Positions 1-6,793 are shown, counted from the stretch's first letter. The stretch: 14,862 nucleotides of DNA from Clostridia bacterium (GCA_900770605.1 CAAGKS010000120.1:1-14862); one strand, 5' to 3'. A program made the numbers and translations. Notes: generated from the sequence alone by a model not told the origin.

Positions 1-231
1 ATATATTATCGCAGATATCATTTCAAGATGCGCAAGCTCCTCCGTTGCCACGTCGGTAAGTATTCCCGTTACCTTATCGTAAGGGCAAGAATAGCGCTGA
101 TGCAAATATCTCATTGCCGCGCCAAGCTCCCCATCAGGTCCGCCCATCTGCGTAATTATGATCTGCGCGAGCTTAGGATTAGGGTTTTTGATCTTTACAG
201 GATATTCAAGCTTTTTCTCGTATGTCCACAT
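1..231 (-). CDS. cotJC: Spore coat protein CotJC, manganese-catalase family (N-terminal part)
   Basis: The first 77 codons of CotJC are present; the rest lies beyond the left edge. CotJC is a ferritin-like, manganese-catalase-type protein of the spore coat, where it is thought to act with CotJA and CotJB. The sequence opens MWTYEKKLEYPVKI and carries GGPDGELGAAMRYLHQRY and EELAHLEM, which are conserved in CotJC. The glutamates in GEL and in EELAHLEM fit the di-metal ligands of the first two helices. The start is ATG at 231-229, preceded by GGGAGGAGG about 8 nt upstream. Only 18 nt separate it from the cotJB stop, so it is the third gene of the cotJ operon. The assignment is from remembered family sequence and is firm; catalase activity is inferred from the family. 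Confidence 0.93.
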   Translation of the reverse strand, partial: MWTYEKKLEYPVKIKNPNPKLAQIIITQMGGPDGELGAAMRYLHQRYSCPYDKVTGILTDVATEELAHLEMISAIIY

Positions 232-249
232 ATATATTTCCTCCTCCCA

Positions 250-579
250 TCAGTTTGCGGCGATTTCCCAAGGCCAAGGTGAATCTATCCACATCCATCT
301 GTCCTCGGAGCAATTTTCAAAATTTGTAACAGGTGTGTTACAGCTTTGAGAAAGTGTATCAACAATCATCTTTCTCTCTTCCCTGAGCTTATGGTAATAT
401 TTGAGAGCTTCCTTGGACTCAGGATATGCATTCAAATATAAAACCGTATCTATGATAGAAAAATCAACGATCTGAAGCTGCTCCTTTAATTTCATGCAAT
501 CATTGCGCGCCGTGTTTGCGCACGCCTGCTTATTGCATGCGTTTCTGGCTACCGTACGCCCACAAAATCTGTCAACCAC
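250..579 (-). CDS. cotJB: Spore coat protein CotJB
   Basis: A 109-residue CotJB-family protein, a small coat component encoded between cotJA and cotJC. The family core runs from about residue 30 (LKEQLQIVDFSIIDTVLYLN) to the diagnostic tail WMWIDSPWPWE near residues 95-106. The start chosen is GTG at 579-577: a GAGGAGG ribosome site lies about 8 nt upstream inside cotJA, and the gene overlaps the cotJA stop by 8 nt, suggesting coupled translation. An upstream in-frame GTG at 603 has no such site. A later ATG (codon 29) would give the textbook-length CotJB but lacks an obvious ribosome site. With the GTG start the protein gains about 28 residues with cysteines at 6, 14, 20 and 28, which is odd for the family. 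Confidence in the family is high; the start is less certain. Confidence 0.9.
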   Translation of the reverse strand: MVDRFCGRTVARNACNKQACANTARNDCMKLKEQLQIVDFSIIDTVLYLNAYPESKEALKYYHKLREERKMIVDTLSQSCNTPVTNFENCSEDRWMWIDSPWPWEIAAN

Positions 580-814
580 GATTACAACCTCCTCTGTAAA
601 CACTCTCTCCCATAAAAGGAAGATCTAATTCGGAAAAAATAGTTCCCTTTTGAAGCGCGGTTTTTCCATCATACAGCTTATCGAAATTCTGCATCGCCGC
701 ATACACGGATGCAAGCGGATATCCGTCAAGTCCCCACGTTTTGCGATCCTTGCAGTCATTTGTATCTCGTCCGCCGCAACCGCAAGCACAGGACGATTCA
801 AAATCCTTATACAT
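572..814 (-). CDS. cotJA: Spore coat associated protein CotJA
   Basis: An 80-residue CotJA-family protein, first gene of the cotJ operon. The family core is the stretch PLASVYAAMQNFDKLYD followed by ALQKGTIFSELDLPF (about residues 33-67), matching the usual 'W/Y...L..GTIF.ELD.PF' pattern of clostridial CotJA. The N-terminus is cysteine-rich (CACGC at residues 9-13, another Cys at 21), and there is a short Arg/Gly/Cys tail. Start ATG 814-812 is chosen because GTGAGGT lies about 7 nt upstream; an in-frame GTG at 829 sits inside that ribosome site and is unlikely. CotJA is needed for CotJC assembly in Bacillus subtilis (family knowledge). Expression is expected in the mother cell during sporulation, but no clear sigma-E promoter could be fixed. 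Confidence 0.9.
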   Translation of the reverse strand: MYKDFESSCACGCGGRDTNDCKDRKTWGLDGYPLASVYAAMQNFDKLYDGKTALQKGTIFSELDLPFMGESVYRGGCNRG

Positions 815-836
815 ATTTCTGTACCTCACTTATAAT

Positions 837-858
837 AATAAGGGTAAAATCCCTTATT
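837..858. repeat. Perfect 8-bp inverted repeat in the cotJA leader
   Basis: The arms AATAAGGG (837-844) and CCCTTATT (851-858) are perfectly complementary around a 6-nt TAAAAT loop. It lies 22 nt upstream of the cotJA start, just before the ribosome site. It has no T-run on the cotJ side, so it is not an obvious terminator. It could be a DNA operator for a dimeric regulator or a 5' hairpin in the cotJ mRNA. What binds it cannot be told from the sequence. Confidence 0.5.
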
Positions 859-861
859 GTC

Positions 862-893
862 ATAATATGCCGTGCCTCCCAAAAAGGATATAT
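862..893 (-). promoter_or_regulatory. Possible sporulation-type promoter for cotJABC
   Basis: Reading toward cotJA, GGATATAT (around 888-895) is followed about 18 nt later by CATATTAT (869-862). The second element resembles the CATA-type -10 region used by sigma-E and sigma-K, and the B. subtilis cotJ operon is known to be sigma-E dependent. The -35 match is poor and the spacing is longer than usual, so this is only a candidate. It lies downstream of the two terminators that end the preceding operon, so a promoter is needed hereabouts. Confidence 0.22.
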
Positions 894-912
894 CCGCAAA
901 GCAATAACTACC

Positions 913-948
913 AAAAAAGCCACGGCTCGCCATGAGCCGCGGCTTTTC
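913..948 (-). terminator. Second of two tandem terminators after the glycosidase gene
   Basis: Arms at 915-928 and 934-947 pair over 14 bp with one G-U wobble and a 5-nt loop. The stem is rich in GC (AGCCGCGGCTC) and flanked by A-runs on one side and T-runs on the other, so it can work in both directions. On the minus strand it is the back-up to the hairpin at 957-987 and separates the glycosidase operon from cotJABC. Confidence 0.8.
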
Positions 949-956
949 TCATTGCA

Positions 957-987
957 AAAAATCTCCGAGCAATGCTCGGAGATTTTT
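957..987 (-). terminator. Rho-independent terminator of the MFS-glycosidase operon
   Basis: A perfect 14-bp stem pairs 957-970 with 974-987 around a 3-nt loop. Its GC-rich core (CTCCGAGC) is flanked by five A/T pairs that supply the U-tract. It begins only 6 nt past the glycosidase stop codon, so it is the primary terminator of that operon. Confidence 0.88.
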
Positions 988-992
988 ATAGA

Positions 993-2723
993 TCATTTTA
1001 CTTTATTTGATTCTTCAGTAATGCGCTTATTGATAGCCGCCATTCTCTCTATCGGTATCTTAACGTGCTTTCTGTCATACGTAACGAGTCCGTTTATCTC
1101 TTCCTCTACGTCAGAGACCTGCGTATAAACACAAGCGCACAATCCCTTGGAAATAAGAGGCATGAGCTTCTCAAGATAAAGCTTTTCGATCGCATCGCAA
1201 AATTCCGCTTCGGTCTTAAACACCTTATATCCAAAGATCTTTTCGCTGAATACATGATCCTTTATCTGAAGCGAATATCCACCAAACTCACTGAGCACCA
1301 CAGGGCGAGTGTCCTTGGGGACCTTGAGAGGCGTATAGTAAGTGTGAAGGCTCTTGAGCTCGGTCTTACCAACACCCTGATCGTACCAACCGCTGACAGA
1401 GTCAATTATTCTCGTATCGTCAAGCTGCTTTACAAGCTGGGTATATTTTGCAGAATCAAACTGTCCCCAGCCCTCGTTAAACGGAACCCAAGCGCCAATA
1501 CAAGTGCAGTTCTTCAGAGCGCCGACAGTTTCATATACCGCTGCCTCATATTCCTTTCTGCCGCTCTCGTCATCACGGCTGAAATACTTATAATCAGAAT
1601 CGTCATGTTTAAATCCAAGGAAAGGCAGAGCGGCAATTTTCATAAACTTATACTCTCCACCACCGTTAACAAAATCCTGCCAAACTACAAGTCCAAGACG
1701 GTCACAATGATAATACCAGCGAAGCGGCTCGAGCTTGATGTGCTTTCTTATCATATTAAAGCCCATTGCCTTGAGCATCGTAAGCTCATCAATGATCGCC
1801 TGATCGCACGGGTGTGTGAGAAGTCCGTCACTCCAATAGCCCTGATCAAGAAGTCCGTTATAGAAATAAGGCTTTCCGTTAAGAAGCAAGCGAGCAACGC
1901 CGTTTTCATCTTTACCTATTCCGAATGAACGAACACCGAAATATGAGCTTATCTTATCTCCGCTTTCACAGGTGATCTCAAAGTCATACAGCTTAGGGTT
2001 CTCAGGCGACCAGATTTCAAAATCATAATTTATCTCTATTGAGTTATGAAATTTCTGCTCGAAGATAACATTGCCATTATCGTAAACGCAAATAGCTTGC
2101 TCACCGTTATAATCATCAGAAATACTAACGGTCTTTGTAATAGGATCGGTCTTTATCGTAATATCGCCGATATGCTCAAGAGGCATACTTTCCAGCCAAA
2201 CGCTCTGCCAGATACCGCTTTGCGAGGTGTACCAAATAGTACCGGGAGTAGCGCTCTGCTTACCGCGCGCGCCCTGATAACCCTCAAGATTATCCCAGCA
2301 CTCCACCGTTATAGTGTTAGCGCCCTCCTTAACACTGCTTGTAACGTTTGCCGAAAAAGGAGTAAATCCGCCTATATGCTCACATACAAGCTCGCCGTTG
2401 AGATATACTGCGCATTTGCAGTCAACCGCGCCGAAATGAATAACCGTAGCGCCCTGCAAAAAGTCCTTTTCTATCCGGAACTCACGGGTATATACGAGCG
2501 TCTCATCTCCGCCGAGAGTAAAGTCATCAGAAACTCCGCTATTGCAAGCCTCGGGAGAAAACGGAACTATGATCGTTCCATAATCCTTAGTACTGTTATC
2601 CGCGCATTTCTTTGAGAGCGCCCACTCACCGTTGAGGGTGAGATAGCTATCTCTGACAAGCTGAGGTCTGGGATATTCGGCGTGAGGGATCTGACCTATC
2701 TCGTAATTAGTTTTCAGTAACAT
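993..2723 (-). CDS. Glycoside hydrolase family 2 protein (beta-galactosidase/beta-glucuronidase-like)
   Basis: A 576-residue retaining exo-beta-glycosidase of family GH2. The order is an N-terminal sugar-binding jelly-roll (about 20-185, with YLNGE and PFSANVT), an immunoglobulin-like domain (about 186-270, ending SYFGVRSFGI) and a TIM barrel (about 275-560). The catalytic acid/base is Glu417 in VPFNEGWG and the nucleophile Glu479 in VLSEFGGY, both in the expected setting. There is no signal peptide, so it should act in the cytoplasm on a disaccharide or glycoside brought in by the overlapping MFS gene. It is far shorter than LacZ (about 1,020 residues) and close to UidA-sized enzymes. Start ATG 2723-2721 overlaps the transporter by 17 nt, with AGAGGC about 7 nt upstream. 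The substrate cannot be told from the sequence. Confidence 0.93.
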   Translation of the reverse strand: MLLKTNYEIGQIPHAEYPRPQLVRDSYLTLNGEWALSKKCADNSTKDYGTIIVPFSPEACNSGVSDDFTLGGDETLVYTREFRIEKDFLQGATVIHFGAVDCKCAVYLNGELVCEHIGGFTPFSANVTSSVKEGANTITVECWDNLEGYQGARGKQSATPGTIWYTSQSGIWQSVWLESMPLEHIGDITIKTDPITKTVSISDDYNGEQAICVYDNGNVIFEQKFHNSIEINYDFEIWSPENPKLYDFEITCESGDKISSYFGVRSFGIGKDENGVARLLLNGKPYFYNGLLDQGYWSDGLLTHPCDQAIIDELTMLKAMGFNMIRKHIKLEPLRWYYHCDRLGLVVWQDFVNGGGEYKFMKIAALPFLGFKHDDSDYKYFSRDDESGRKEYEAAVYETVGALKNCTCIGAWVPFNEGWGQFDSAKYTQLVKQLDDTRIIDSVSGWYDQGVGKTELKSLHTYYTPLKVPKDTRPVVLSEFGGYSLQIKDHVFSEKIFGYKVFKTEAEFCDAIEKLYLEKLMPLISKGLCACVYTQVSDVEEEINGLVTYDRKHVKIPIERMAAINKRITEESNKVK

Positions 2724-4047
2724 TATTTGCCTCTTTGTTTTTTGATATTTTCTTCAATACCGGAATAAATGCAAAAATAAGCAACGTGCATATCGCACCT
2801 GCGAGGAATATCTCGGGAGCGGGTATGTACTGAGTAGTCATAGCATCAGCAGAATCAAGATCGGGAAGCGGAATGTTTCTCGCCTTGTTTATAGCGTTTC
2901 CTATCATAGGACCTACAAGCATAGGAATAAGAACACTGAATACCATACGTATTCCCTGCAGCTTTCCAACTGCACCCGCAGGAGTATAATCACGAACTAT
3001 TGAGCCGCAAAGTGCAGACACGAAAATATATCCCGTGATCATTATAAAGCCTGCTACGCCGAAGCCAACGATCAAGGAGAGCTTGCTGCCGTTCTGGATT
3101 ATGAACATCGCAAAGAGTCCGAGCGCCATAACAGCCGCTGCAAAATACAAAAGCGTATTCTTGTCCTTCTTATCGGAAAGACGGCCGAGGAATACGTTTA
3201 TAACCGCGCCAACTATAATTGCCGCGCCGAAAACGATACTGTACTCAACCACGGAAAATCCGAGATATGTCTTCATATATATTATGAGATACGGCATAAA
3301 TATCTGACAAGCCACTCCGTATATCATAACTATGATAAGTGTCAGGTAGAAAGGCTTGTTGCCTTTGATAACGCTGGGCTTGAAGCCAAAGAAAATATCC
3401 TTAAAGGTGCCGCTCTTTTCAAGCGCGGGGCTATCCTTTATCATAAACAATCCCGCAATACCGCAAGCGGTGATAACAACACCAAGGCCTGCGAAAAGCG
3501 TAGAGTAGCCAAGTATCTCAACGAGTATTCCAAATCCGCCCGCAACTATAAGCATAGCAAACATAGGAAGAACGGAAAGCACGCTTTCAACTCTGCCGCG
3601 ATAGTGTGACTCTGTGTTATCCGTCACCCAAGCGTTAAAGCTTGCATCGTTGGCGGTTGATCCGAACAACGTCATTATGCAGTCCGCAACAACTACGAGG
3701 GCGAGCGTTACAGTAAGAACGCTTGCAGCATCGGAGTTAACTATCTTTGATACGTTCTCTGTTGATATAGTTCCAAACAATGCAACAGTTATACCCCAGA
3801 TTATGTATCCCCAGGATATAAAATGTCTTCTGTTTCCCGCTCTATCCGAGAAAGTACCTGCTATCAGTGTAACGACCGTAGCAACTACGCCACTACACTG
3901 TACCATAAGTGTTACTGTTTCAAGTGAAGGAGCTATCGTGTCAAAAACGAACAGGTTAAAATACATGTTCTCAACTGACCAAGCGATCTGTCCGATAATT
4001 CCAAACAAAATAAGTATCCACCAATTTTGTTTACTAAAAGTTTTCAT
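2707..4047 (-). CDS. MFS transporter, probable sugar/glycoside importer
   Basis: A 446-residue membrane protein of the major facilitator superfamily with about 12 hydrophobic segments. MFS motif A is visible in the loop after the second segment (GTFSDRAGNRR, residues 64-74), and a degenerate second copy (GRLSDKKDKN) occurs in the C-terminal half. The N-terminus (WWILILFGIIGQIAWSVENMYF) resembles SLC45/GPH-like sugar transporters, so import of a glycoside together with a cation is likely but not proven. Start ATG 4047-4045 has GGAGG 8 nt upstream; the in-frame TTG just before it is not needed. It is the first gene of a two-gene operon, its 3' end overlapping the GH2 gene, which suggests that the transported compound is the hydrolase substrate. 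Confidence 0.87.
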   Translation of the reverse strand: MKTFSKQNWWILILFGIIGQIAWSVENMYFNLFVFDTIAPSLETVTLMVQCSGVVATVVTLIAGTFSDRAGNRRHFISWGYIIWGITVALFGTISTENVSKIVNSDAASVLTVTLALVVVADCIMTLFGSTANDASFNAWVTDNTESHYRGRVESVLSVLPMFAMLIVAGGFGILVEILGYSTLFAGLGVVITACGIAGLFMIKDSPALEKSGTFKDIFFGFKPSVIKGNKPFYLTLIIVMIYGVACQIFMPYLIIYMKTYLGFSVVEYSIVFGAAIIVGAVINVFLGRLSDKKDKNTLLYFAAAVMALGLFAMFIIQNGSKLSLIVGFGVAGFIMITGYIFVSALCGSIVRDYTPAGAVGKLQGIRMVFSVLIPMLVGPMIGNAINKARNIPLPDLDSADAMTTQYIPAPEIFLAGAICTLLIFAFIPVLKKISKNKEANNVTEN

Positions 4048-4085
4048 CAAAATTTCCTCCGTTTATATATTTAGGGGTTTAAATC

Positions 4086-4114
4086 ATTATATCATTTTTT
4101 ATGGGGAAAGTCAA
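4086..4114 (-). promoter_or_regulatory. Sigma-A-type promoter of the MFS-GH2 operon
   Basis: TTGACT (4114-4109) is followed after exactly 17 nt by TATAAT (4091-4086), nearly a perfect housekeeping promoter. Transcription should start near 4079, leaving a leader of about 32 nt before the ATG. No clear operator repeat overlaps it. Confidence 0.88.
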
Positions 4115-4153
4115 CAATAAAACGATAATCAACTTACCCTTATAACAAAATCT

Positions 4154-4184
4154 GCCCAAGCCGTTTTATAAAAACAGCTTGGGC
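4154..4184 (-). terminator. Terminator of the cobalamin-uptake operon (probably bidirectional)
   Basis: GCCCAAGC (4154-4161) pairs with GCTTGGGC (4177-4184). The stem continues through a wobble pair and GTTTT/AAAAC to 14 bp with a 3-nt loop. T-rich stretches follow on both sides. It lies just after the stop of the ECF S-component gene and upstream of the MFS promoter. Confidence 0.8.
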
Positions 4185-4202
4185 GATTTTCTTTTTGCTA
4201 TA

Positions 4203-4757
4203 TTATTTTTTTGCGGGTCTTCTTTCCGATACAGTAAACCTCGACTCCAATTTTATCAATACCTGTGATAAAGGCAAGATGAGTATTCCTGCTATCGCGT
4301 TCCCCACTCCGTGCAATGCGTCCCACGGCAATCCGCTTATGACCCACGCCACCGCCGCCTCGAAGTCGAAATGAAATGCAAGTGCCTGAAACGGAGCGTA
4401 CATAACTCCGAACAAAAGGCCGTGCAAGACACCAACTGCGATATAAACTATACGCGCTACCTTAGGCGGCATTTTCTTAGGAAGTAGCATAACGACTGCC
4501 CATAAGATCGTCCAGATATAACAATACGGCACCCACCAAAGAGAAAAGCCGTAATACAGTCCCGTAAGTAAGACAAAGATATATATAGGTATCAATGCTT
4601 CCCAACGATAAACCACCGTATATATTATTATTAACGCCGCTATCAAATGGACGTTTGGCAAAAACTCCATAAGGATCTTTGACACAAACATTATATCCGC
4701 AAGCAATGCAAAAATAATAAGCTTGCGAAGCATATTCGCGAATTTCGTAAGTGTCAT
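4203..4757 (-). CDS. ECF transporter S component, predicted cobalamin-specific
   Basis: A 184-residue, very hydrophobic protein with about five or six membrane segments, the size and pattern of the substrate-binding (S) subunit of energy-coupling factor vitamin transporters. Typical features are FLPNVHLIAALIIIY near residues 32-46, Trp/Tyr-rich helix ends (YYGFSLWWVPYCY, 68-80) and a small-residue last helix (GVGNAIAGILI). The neighbours set the likely substrate: it follows a transcobalamin-like lipoprotein gene and both are under a cobalamin riboswitch, so vitamin B12 or a precursor is the best guess. No EcfA or EcfT gene is present, so it should share a module encoded elsewhere. The start is ATG 4757, 5 nt after the upstream stop; a TTG at 4766 that overlaps that stop is the alternative. 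Confidence 0.82.
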   Translation of the reverse strand: MTLTKFANMLRKLIIFALLADIMFVSKILMEFLPNVHLIAALIIIYTVVYRWEALIPIYIFVLLTGLYYGFSLWWVPYCYIWTILWAVVMLLPKKMPPKVARIVYIAVGVLHGLLFGVMYAPFQALAFHFDFEAAVAWVISGLPWDALHGVGNAIAGILILPLSQVLIKLESRFTVSERRPAKK

Positions 4758-4762
4758 ACTAC

Positions 4763-5173
4763 TCAAGCCGGAGTTGCCTCAAAGGAATAGGTAACGCCCT
4801 CAACTATATCGGTTTTTTCAACACCCGTGTTACCGTATTGACCGTTTACATAAAACGCCCAATACATTCCGTGCGTTTCGTAATCAAGCGTTACGCCACC
4901 CACGGTTTTTACGTATAGACCGTACGGCCCTTCCTCGCCGTTGATCAGCCCATTATCGACAAGAGCCTCGCCTACCGTTTGCTTGGTAGTCTCAATAGTA
5001 TGGGTACTGCTCGTCCCGTCCGGGAATTTGACAATGAACGTAAACGTTTTAAGCGAAGCTCCGTCACTGTCATCCGGTTTATCACATGCTACAAAAGAGG
5101 TCGCCAGTGCCGCAACAAGCGCTATCAGAAGTAGAAGTGATAGAATAGAATGAATTTTTCTTGTTCTCTTCAT
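4763..5173 (-). CDS. DUF4430 (transcobalamin-like C-terminal domain) lipoprotein
   Basis: A 136-residue secreted lipoprotein. Residues 1-29 are a lipoprotein signal peptide (basic start, then LLLLIALVAALATSFVA) with the lipidated cysteine at 30 (FVAC), followed by an acidic linker (DKPDDSDG). The remaining 95 or so residues match the DUF4430 fold: a beta-rich domain starting FTFIVKFPDGT and carrying the family motif MYWAFYVNGQ near residues 104-113. This fold is related to the C-terminal domain of transcobalamin and intrinsic factor (established for the family). Being anchored outside the cell, just upstream of an ECF S component and directly behind a cobalamin riboswitch, it is inferred to capture corrinoids and hand them to the transporter. 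Start ATG 5173-5171 has AGGAGAG 4-5 nt upstream. Confidence 0.85.
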   Translation of the reverse strand: MKRTRKIHSILSLLLLIALVAALATSFVACDKPDDSDGASLKTFTFIVKFPDGTSSTHTIETTKQTVGEALVDNGLINGEEGPYGLYVKTVGGVTLDYETHGMYWAFYVNGQYGNTGVEKTDIVEGVTYSFEATPA

Positions 5174-5208
5174 TTTTCTCTCCTATTTATTTATCTTTTC
5201 ACATATCA

Positions 5209-5253
5209 AGATCTCACGAAAAATCGTAGCCGGACCGTGCAGCTAAAAGATCT
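5209..5253 (-). promoter_or_regulatory. Candidate expression platform of the cobalamin riboswitch
   Basis: Between the aptamer and the gene lies a 6-bp hairpin (TAGCTG/CGGCTA, 5227-5245, 7-nt loop) followed by a TTTTT run. Two copies of the self-complementary AGATCT (5248-5253 and 5209-5214) flank it and could pair around it. The inner loop may be the L13 kissing partner of the aptamer. Whether control is by termination or by translation is not clear; the short stem makes a strong terminator doubtful. Confidence 0.4.
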
Positions 5254-5255
5254 AA

Positions 5256-5428
5256 GCGGGGTAAGTCTTCCGACTTGTAAAGCGTTATGGATCGAAAAAC
5301 CTTCTCAAACTCAACGTTCAATGGATTCAGGATATGCGGCTATCCCGTTTTCGACTTTCTTTACTTACGGCGACACGCTCGTTTCGGCTTCTTACCGAAT
5401 TCCTTATTAAGCATGAAAATGCGCCCCA
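5256..5428 (-). promoter_or_regulatory. Cobalamin (B12) riboswitch aptamer
   Basis: The minus strand carries a clear B12 box at 5275-5260 (AGTCGGAAGACTTACC), close to the consensus AGYCAGGAGACCTGCC. Upstream is the conserved core GGAATTCGGTAAGAAGCCG then ACGAGCGTGTCGCCGTAAG (about 5403-5365), matching the 'GGGAA...GGTG.AA..CC...C.G...CGC.....TAAG' pattern of cobalamin riboswitches. GGGG near 5427-5424 can pair with CCCC at 5261-5258 as the closing P1 helix. The element sits in a leader of about 260 nt between a promoter and the DUF4430 gene, where riboswitches of this class repress B12 uptake when the cofactor is plentiful. The ends are approximate. Confidence 0.87.
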
Positions 5429-5440
5429 ATATGCCATATT

Positions 5441-5469
5441 ATTCTACCACTTTACAAAGAAAAAGTCAA
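5441..5469 (-). promoter_or_regulatory. Sigma-A-type promoter of the cobalamin riboswitch operon
   Basis: TTGACT (5469-5464), a 17-nt spacer and TAGAAT (5446-5441) form a near-consensus promoter. The start point is expected near 5434, just before the aptamer. It lies directly downstream of the trpB terminator. Confidence 0.87.
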
Positions 5470-5483
5470 GAACTATCAGCACG

Positions 5484-5516
5484 AAAAAAGAAAAGGCGCC
5501 GCATAGCAACGCCTTT
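5484..5516 (-). terminator. Rho-independent terminator of trpB
   Basis: AAAGGCGTTGC (5516-5506) pairs with GCGGCGCCTTT (5502-5492) with two G-U wobbles and a 3-nt loop, followed by TCTTTTTT on the minus strand. It starts 6 nt past the trpB stop codon. Confidence 0.87.
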
Positions 5517-5522
5517 ATCAAT

Positions 5523-6740
5523 TTATCTGATACCGTACTTTTCAATTATATAATCCATATCCTTATCACCTCTGCCGGAGAGATTTATAAGAACTGAACC
5601 CTTGCCCATTTCCTGTGCGAGCTTGATCGCATATGCGACGGCGTGTGAGCTTTCAATAGCGGGAATTATACCCTCAAGTCTGGACAGCTTAAAGAAAGCG
5701 TCAATAGTTTCATCGTCATCAGCAACGCCGTACTTAACTCTGCCGATATCGTGAAGGAAAGCGTGCTCAGGACCGGATGAGGGGTAATCAAGTCCGCTCG
5801 CTACCGAGTAAACGGGAGCAGGCTCGCCGTTATCGTCCGTGAGCATTATGCTGTTAAAGCCGTGCATAATTCCCTCTTTACCGTATTGCAAGCTCGCCGC
5901 GTGATCCCCCAATGCAGTGCCACGTCCAAGAGGCTCAACACCGTATATATCAACGGGATCGTTAAGAAATCCTGCAAAAAATCCTGCGGCATTAGATCCA
6001 CCGCCAACACAAGCAACTATCGCATCGGGAAGCTCACCCGTCATCTGCAAGAATTGCTCTCTTGCCTCAATACCTACAACGCTTTGGAAATCTCTTACCA
6101 TCATAGGAAAAGGATGAGGGCCTACAACCGAGCCGATACAGTAAATACTGTTTTTATAATCCTTGCTATACGCATCAAATGCCGCGTCGACTGCCTCTTT
6201 AAGAGTCTGCAAACCATCTGTAACCTCAATTACATTAGCACCAAGTATCTTCATACGCGCTACGTTAGGAGCCTGCTTCTTTATGTCAACAGCGCCCATA
6301 TAGATATCGCATTCAAGTCCAAAATAAGCAGCAGCCGTTGCAAGCGCAACACCGTGTTGGCCCGCGCCCGTCTCGGCAATAACCTTTTTCTTGCCCATAT
6401 ATTTTGCAAGCAAAGCCTCACCCATACAGTGATTGAGCTTATGCGCACCGGTGTGGTTAAGATCCTCGCGCTTTGCATAAAGCTGAACGTTTCCAAGAGA
6501 CTTTGAAAGTCGTTCAAGGTAGGAGATCGGGGTGGGTCTGCCTTGGAATTCTCTTCTTATGCAGCGCAGCTCGCTTATAAATTTGGACGACTTGCAGATC
6601 GTAAAATACGCCTCGGTTATCTCCTGCATCGCCTTTTTGAGATCATCAGATACGTAAGCGCCGCCGTATTTTCCGAAATAACCATCCTCATTAGGATAGT
6701 TTTTAAAATATGTATCAAAATCAACGTTATTAAATTTCAT
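5523..6740 (-). CDS. trpB: Tryptophan synthase beta chain
   Basis: A 405-residue TrpB of the canonical (TrpB1) type, which joins indole and serine to make tryptophan using pyridoxal phosphate. The cofactor lysine is Lys101 in the signature HTGAHKLN, the catalytic glutamate Glu123 in AETGAGQHG, the phosphate-binding loop GGGSN at 246-250, and the cofactor-ring serine Ser388 in LSGRGDKD. The N-terminal GKYGGAYV and FQGRPTPI blocks are also typical. Length is normal and no key residue is missing. Start ATG 6740 has GAGGAG about 8 nt upstream. It stands alone: no trpA or other trp gene is nearby, and it has its own promoter, T-box leader and terminator. The alpha subunit must come from another locus, or the cell salvages indole. 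Confidence 0.96.
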   Translation of the reverse strand: MKFNNVDFDTYFKNYPNEDGYFGKYGGAYVSDDLKKAMQEITEAYFTICKSSKFISELRCIRREFQGRPTPISYLERLSKSLGNVQLYAKREDLNHTGAHKLNHCMGEALLAKYMGKKKVIAETGAGQHGVALATAAAYFGLECDIYMGAVDIKKQAPNVARMKILGANVIEVTDGLQTLKEAVDAAFDAYSKDYKNSIYCIGSVVGPHPFPMMVRDFQSVVGIEAREQFLQMTGELPDAIVACVGGGSNAAGFFAGFLNDPVDIYGVEPLGRGTALGDHAASLQYGKEGIMHGFNSIMLTDDNGEPAPVYSVASGLDYPSSGPEHAFLHDIGRVKYGVADDDETIDAFFKLSRLEGIIPAIESSHAVAYAIKLAQEMGKGSVLINLSGRGDKDMDYIIEKYGIR

Positions 6741-6793
6741 GTTAGTTCTCCTCTAATATACAATTTATTTTCGTAATAGCTATCATTGAAAAT

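Noticed and set aside
913..987. Pair of inverted repeats considered as a possible mobile-element end or attachment site
   Set aside because: Both are GC-rich stems flanked by A/T runs directly after a stop codon, the normal form of intrinsic terminators; there is no transposase or integrase.
1065..1928. Long plus-strand open frame of 287 codons
   Set aside because: It lies antisense to the well-supported GH2 gene, has no recognisable family pattern, and its composition is that of a reverse reading of a coding strand.
5150..5597. Three overlapping short plus-strand frames in the gap between trpB and the lipoprotein gene
   Set aside because: This stretch is explained by the cobalamin riboswitch, a promoter and the trpB terminator on the other strand; the frames have no ribosome sites.
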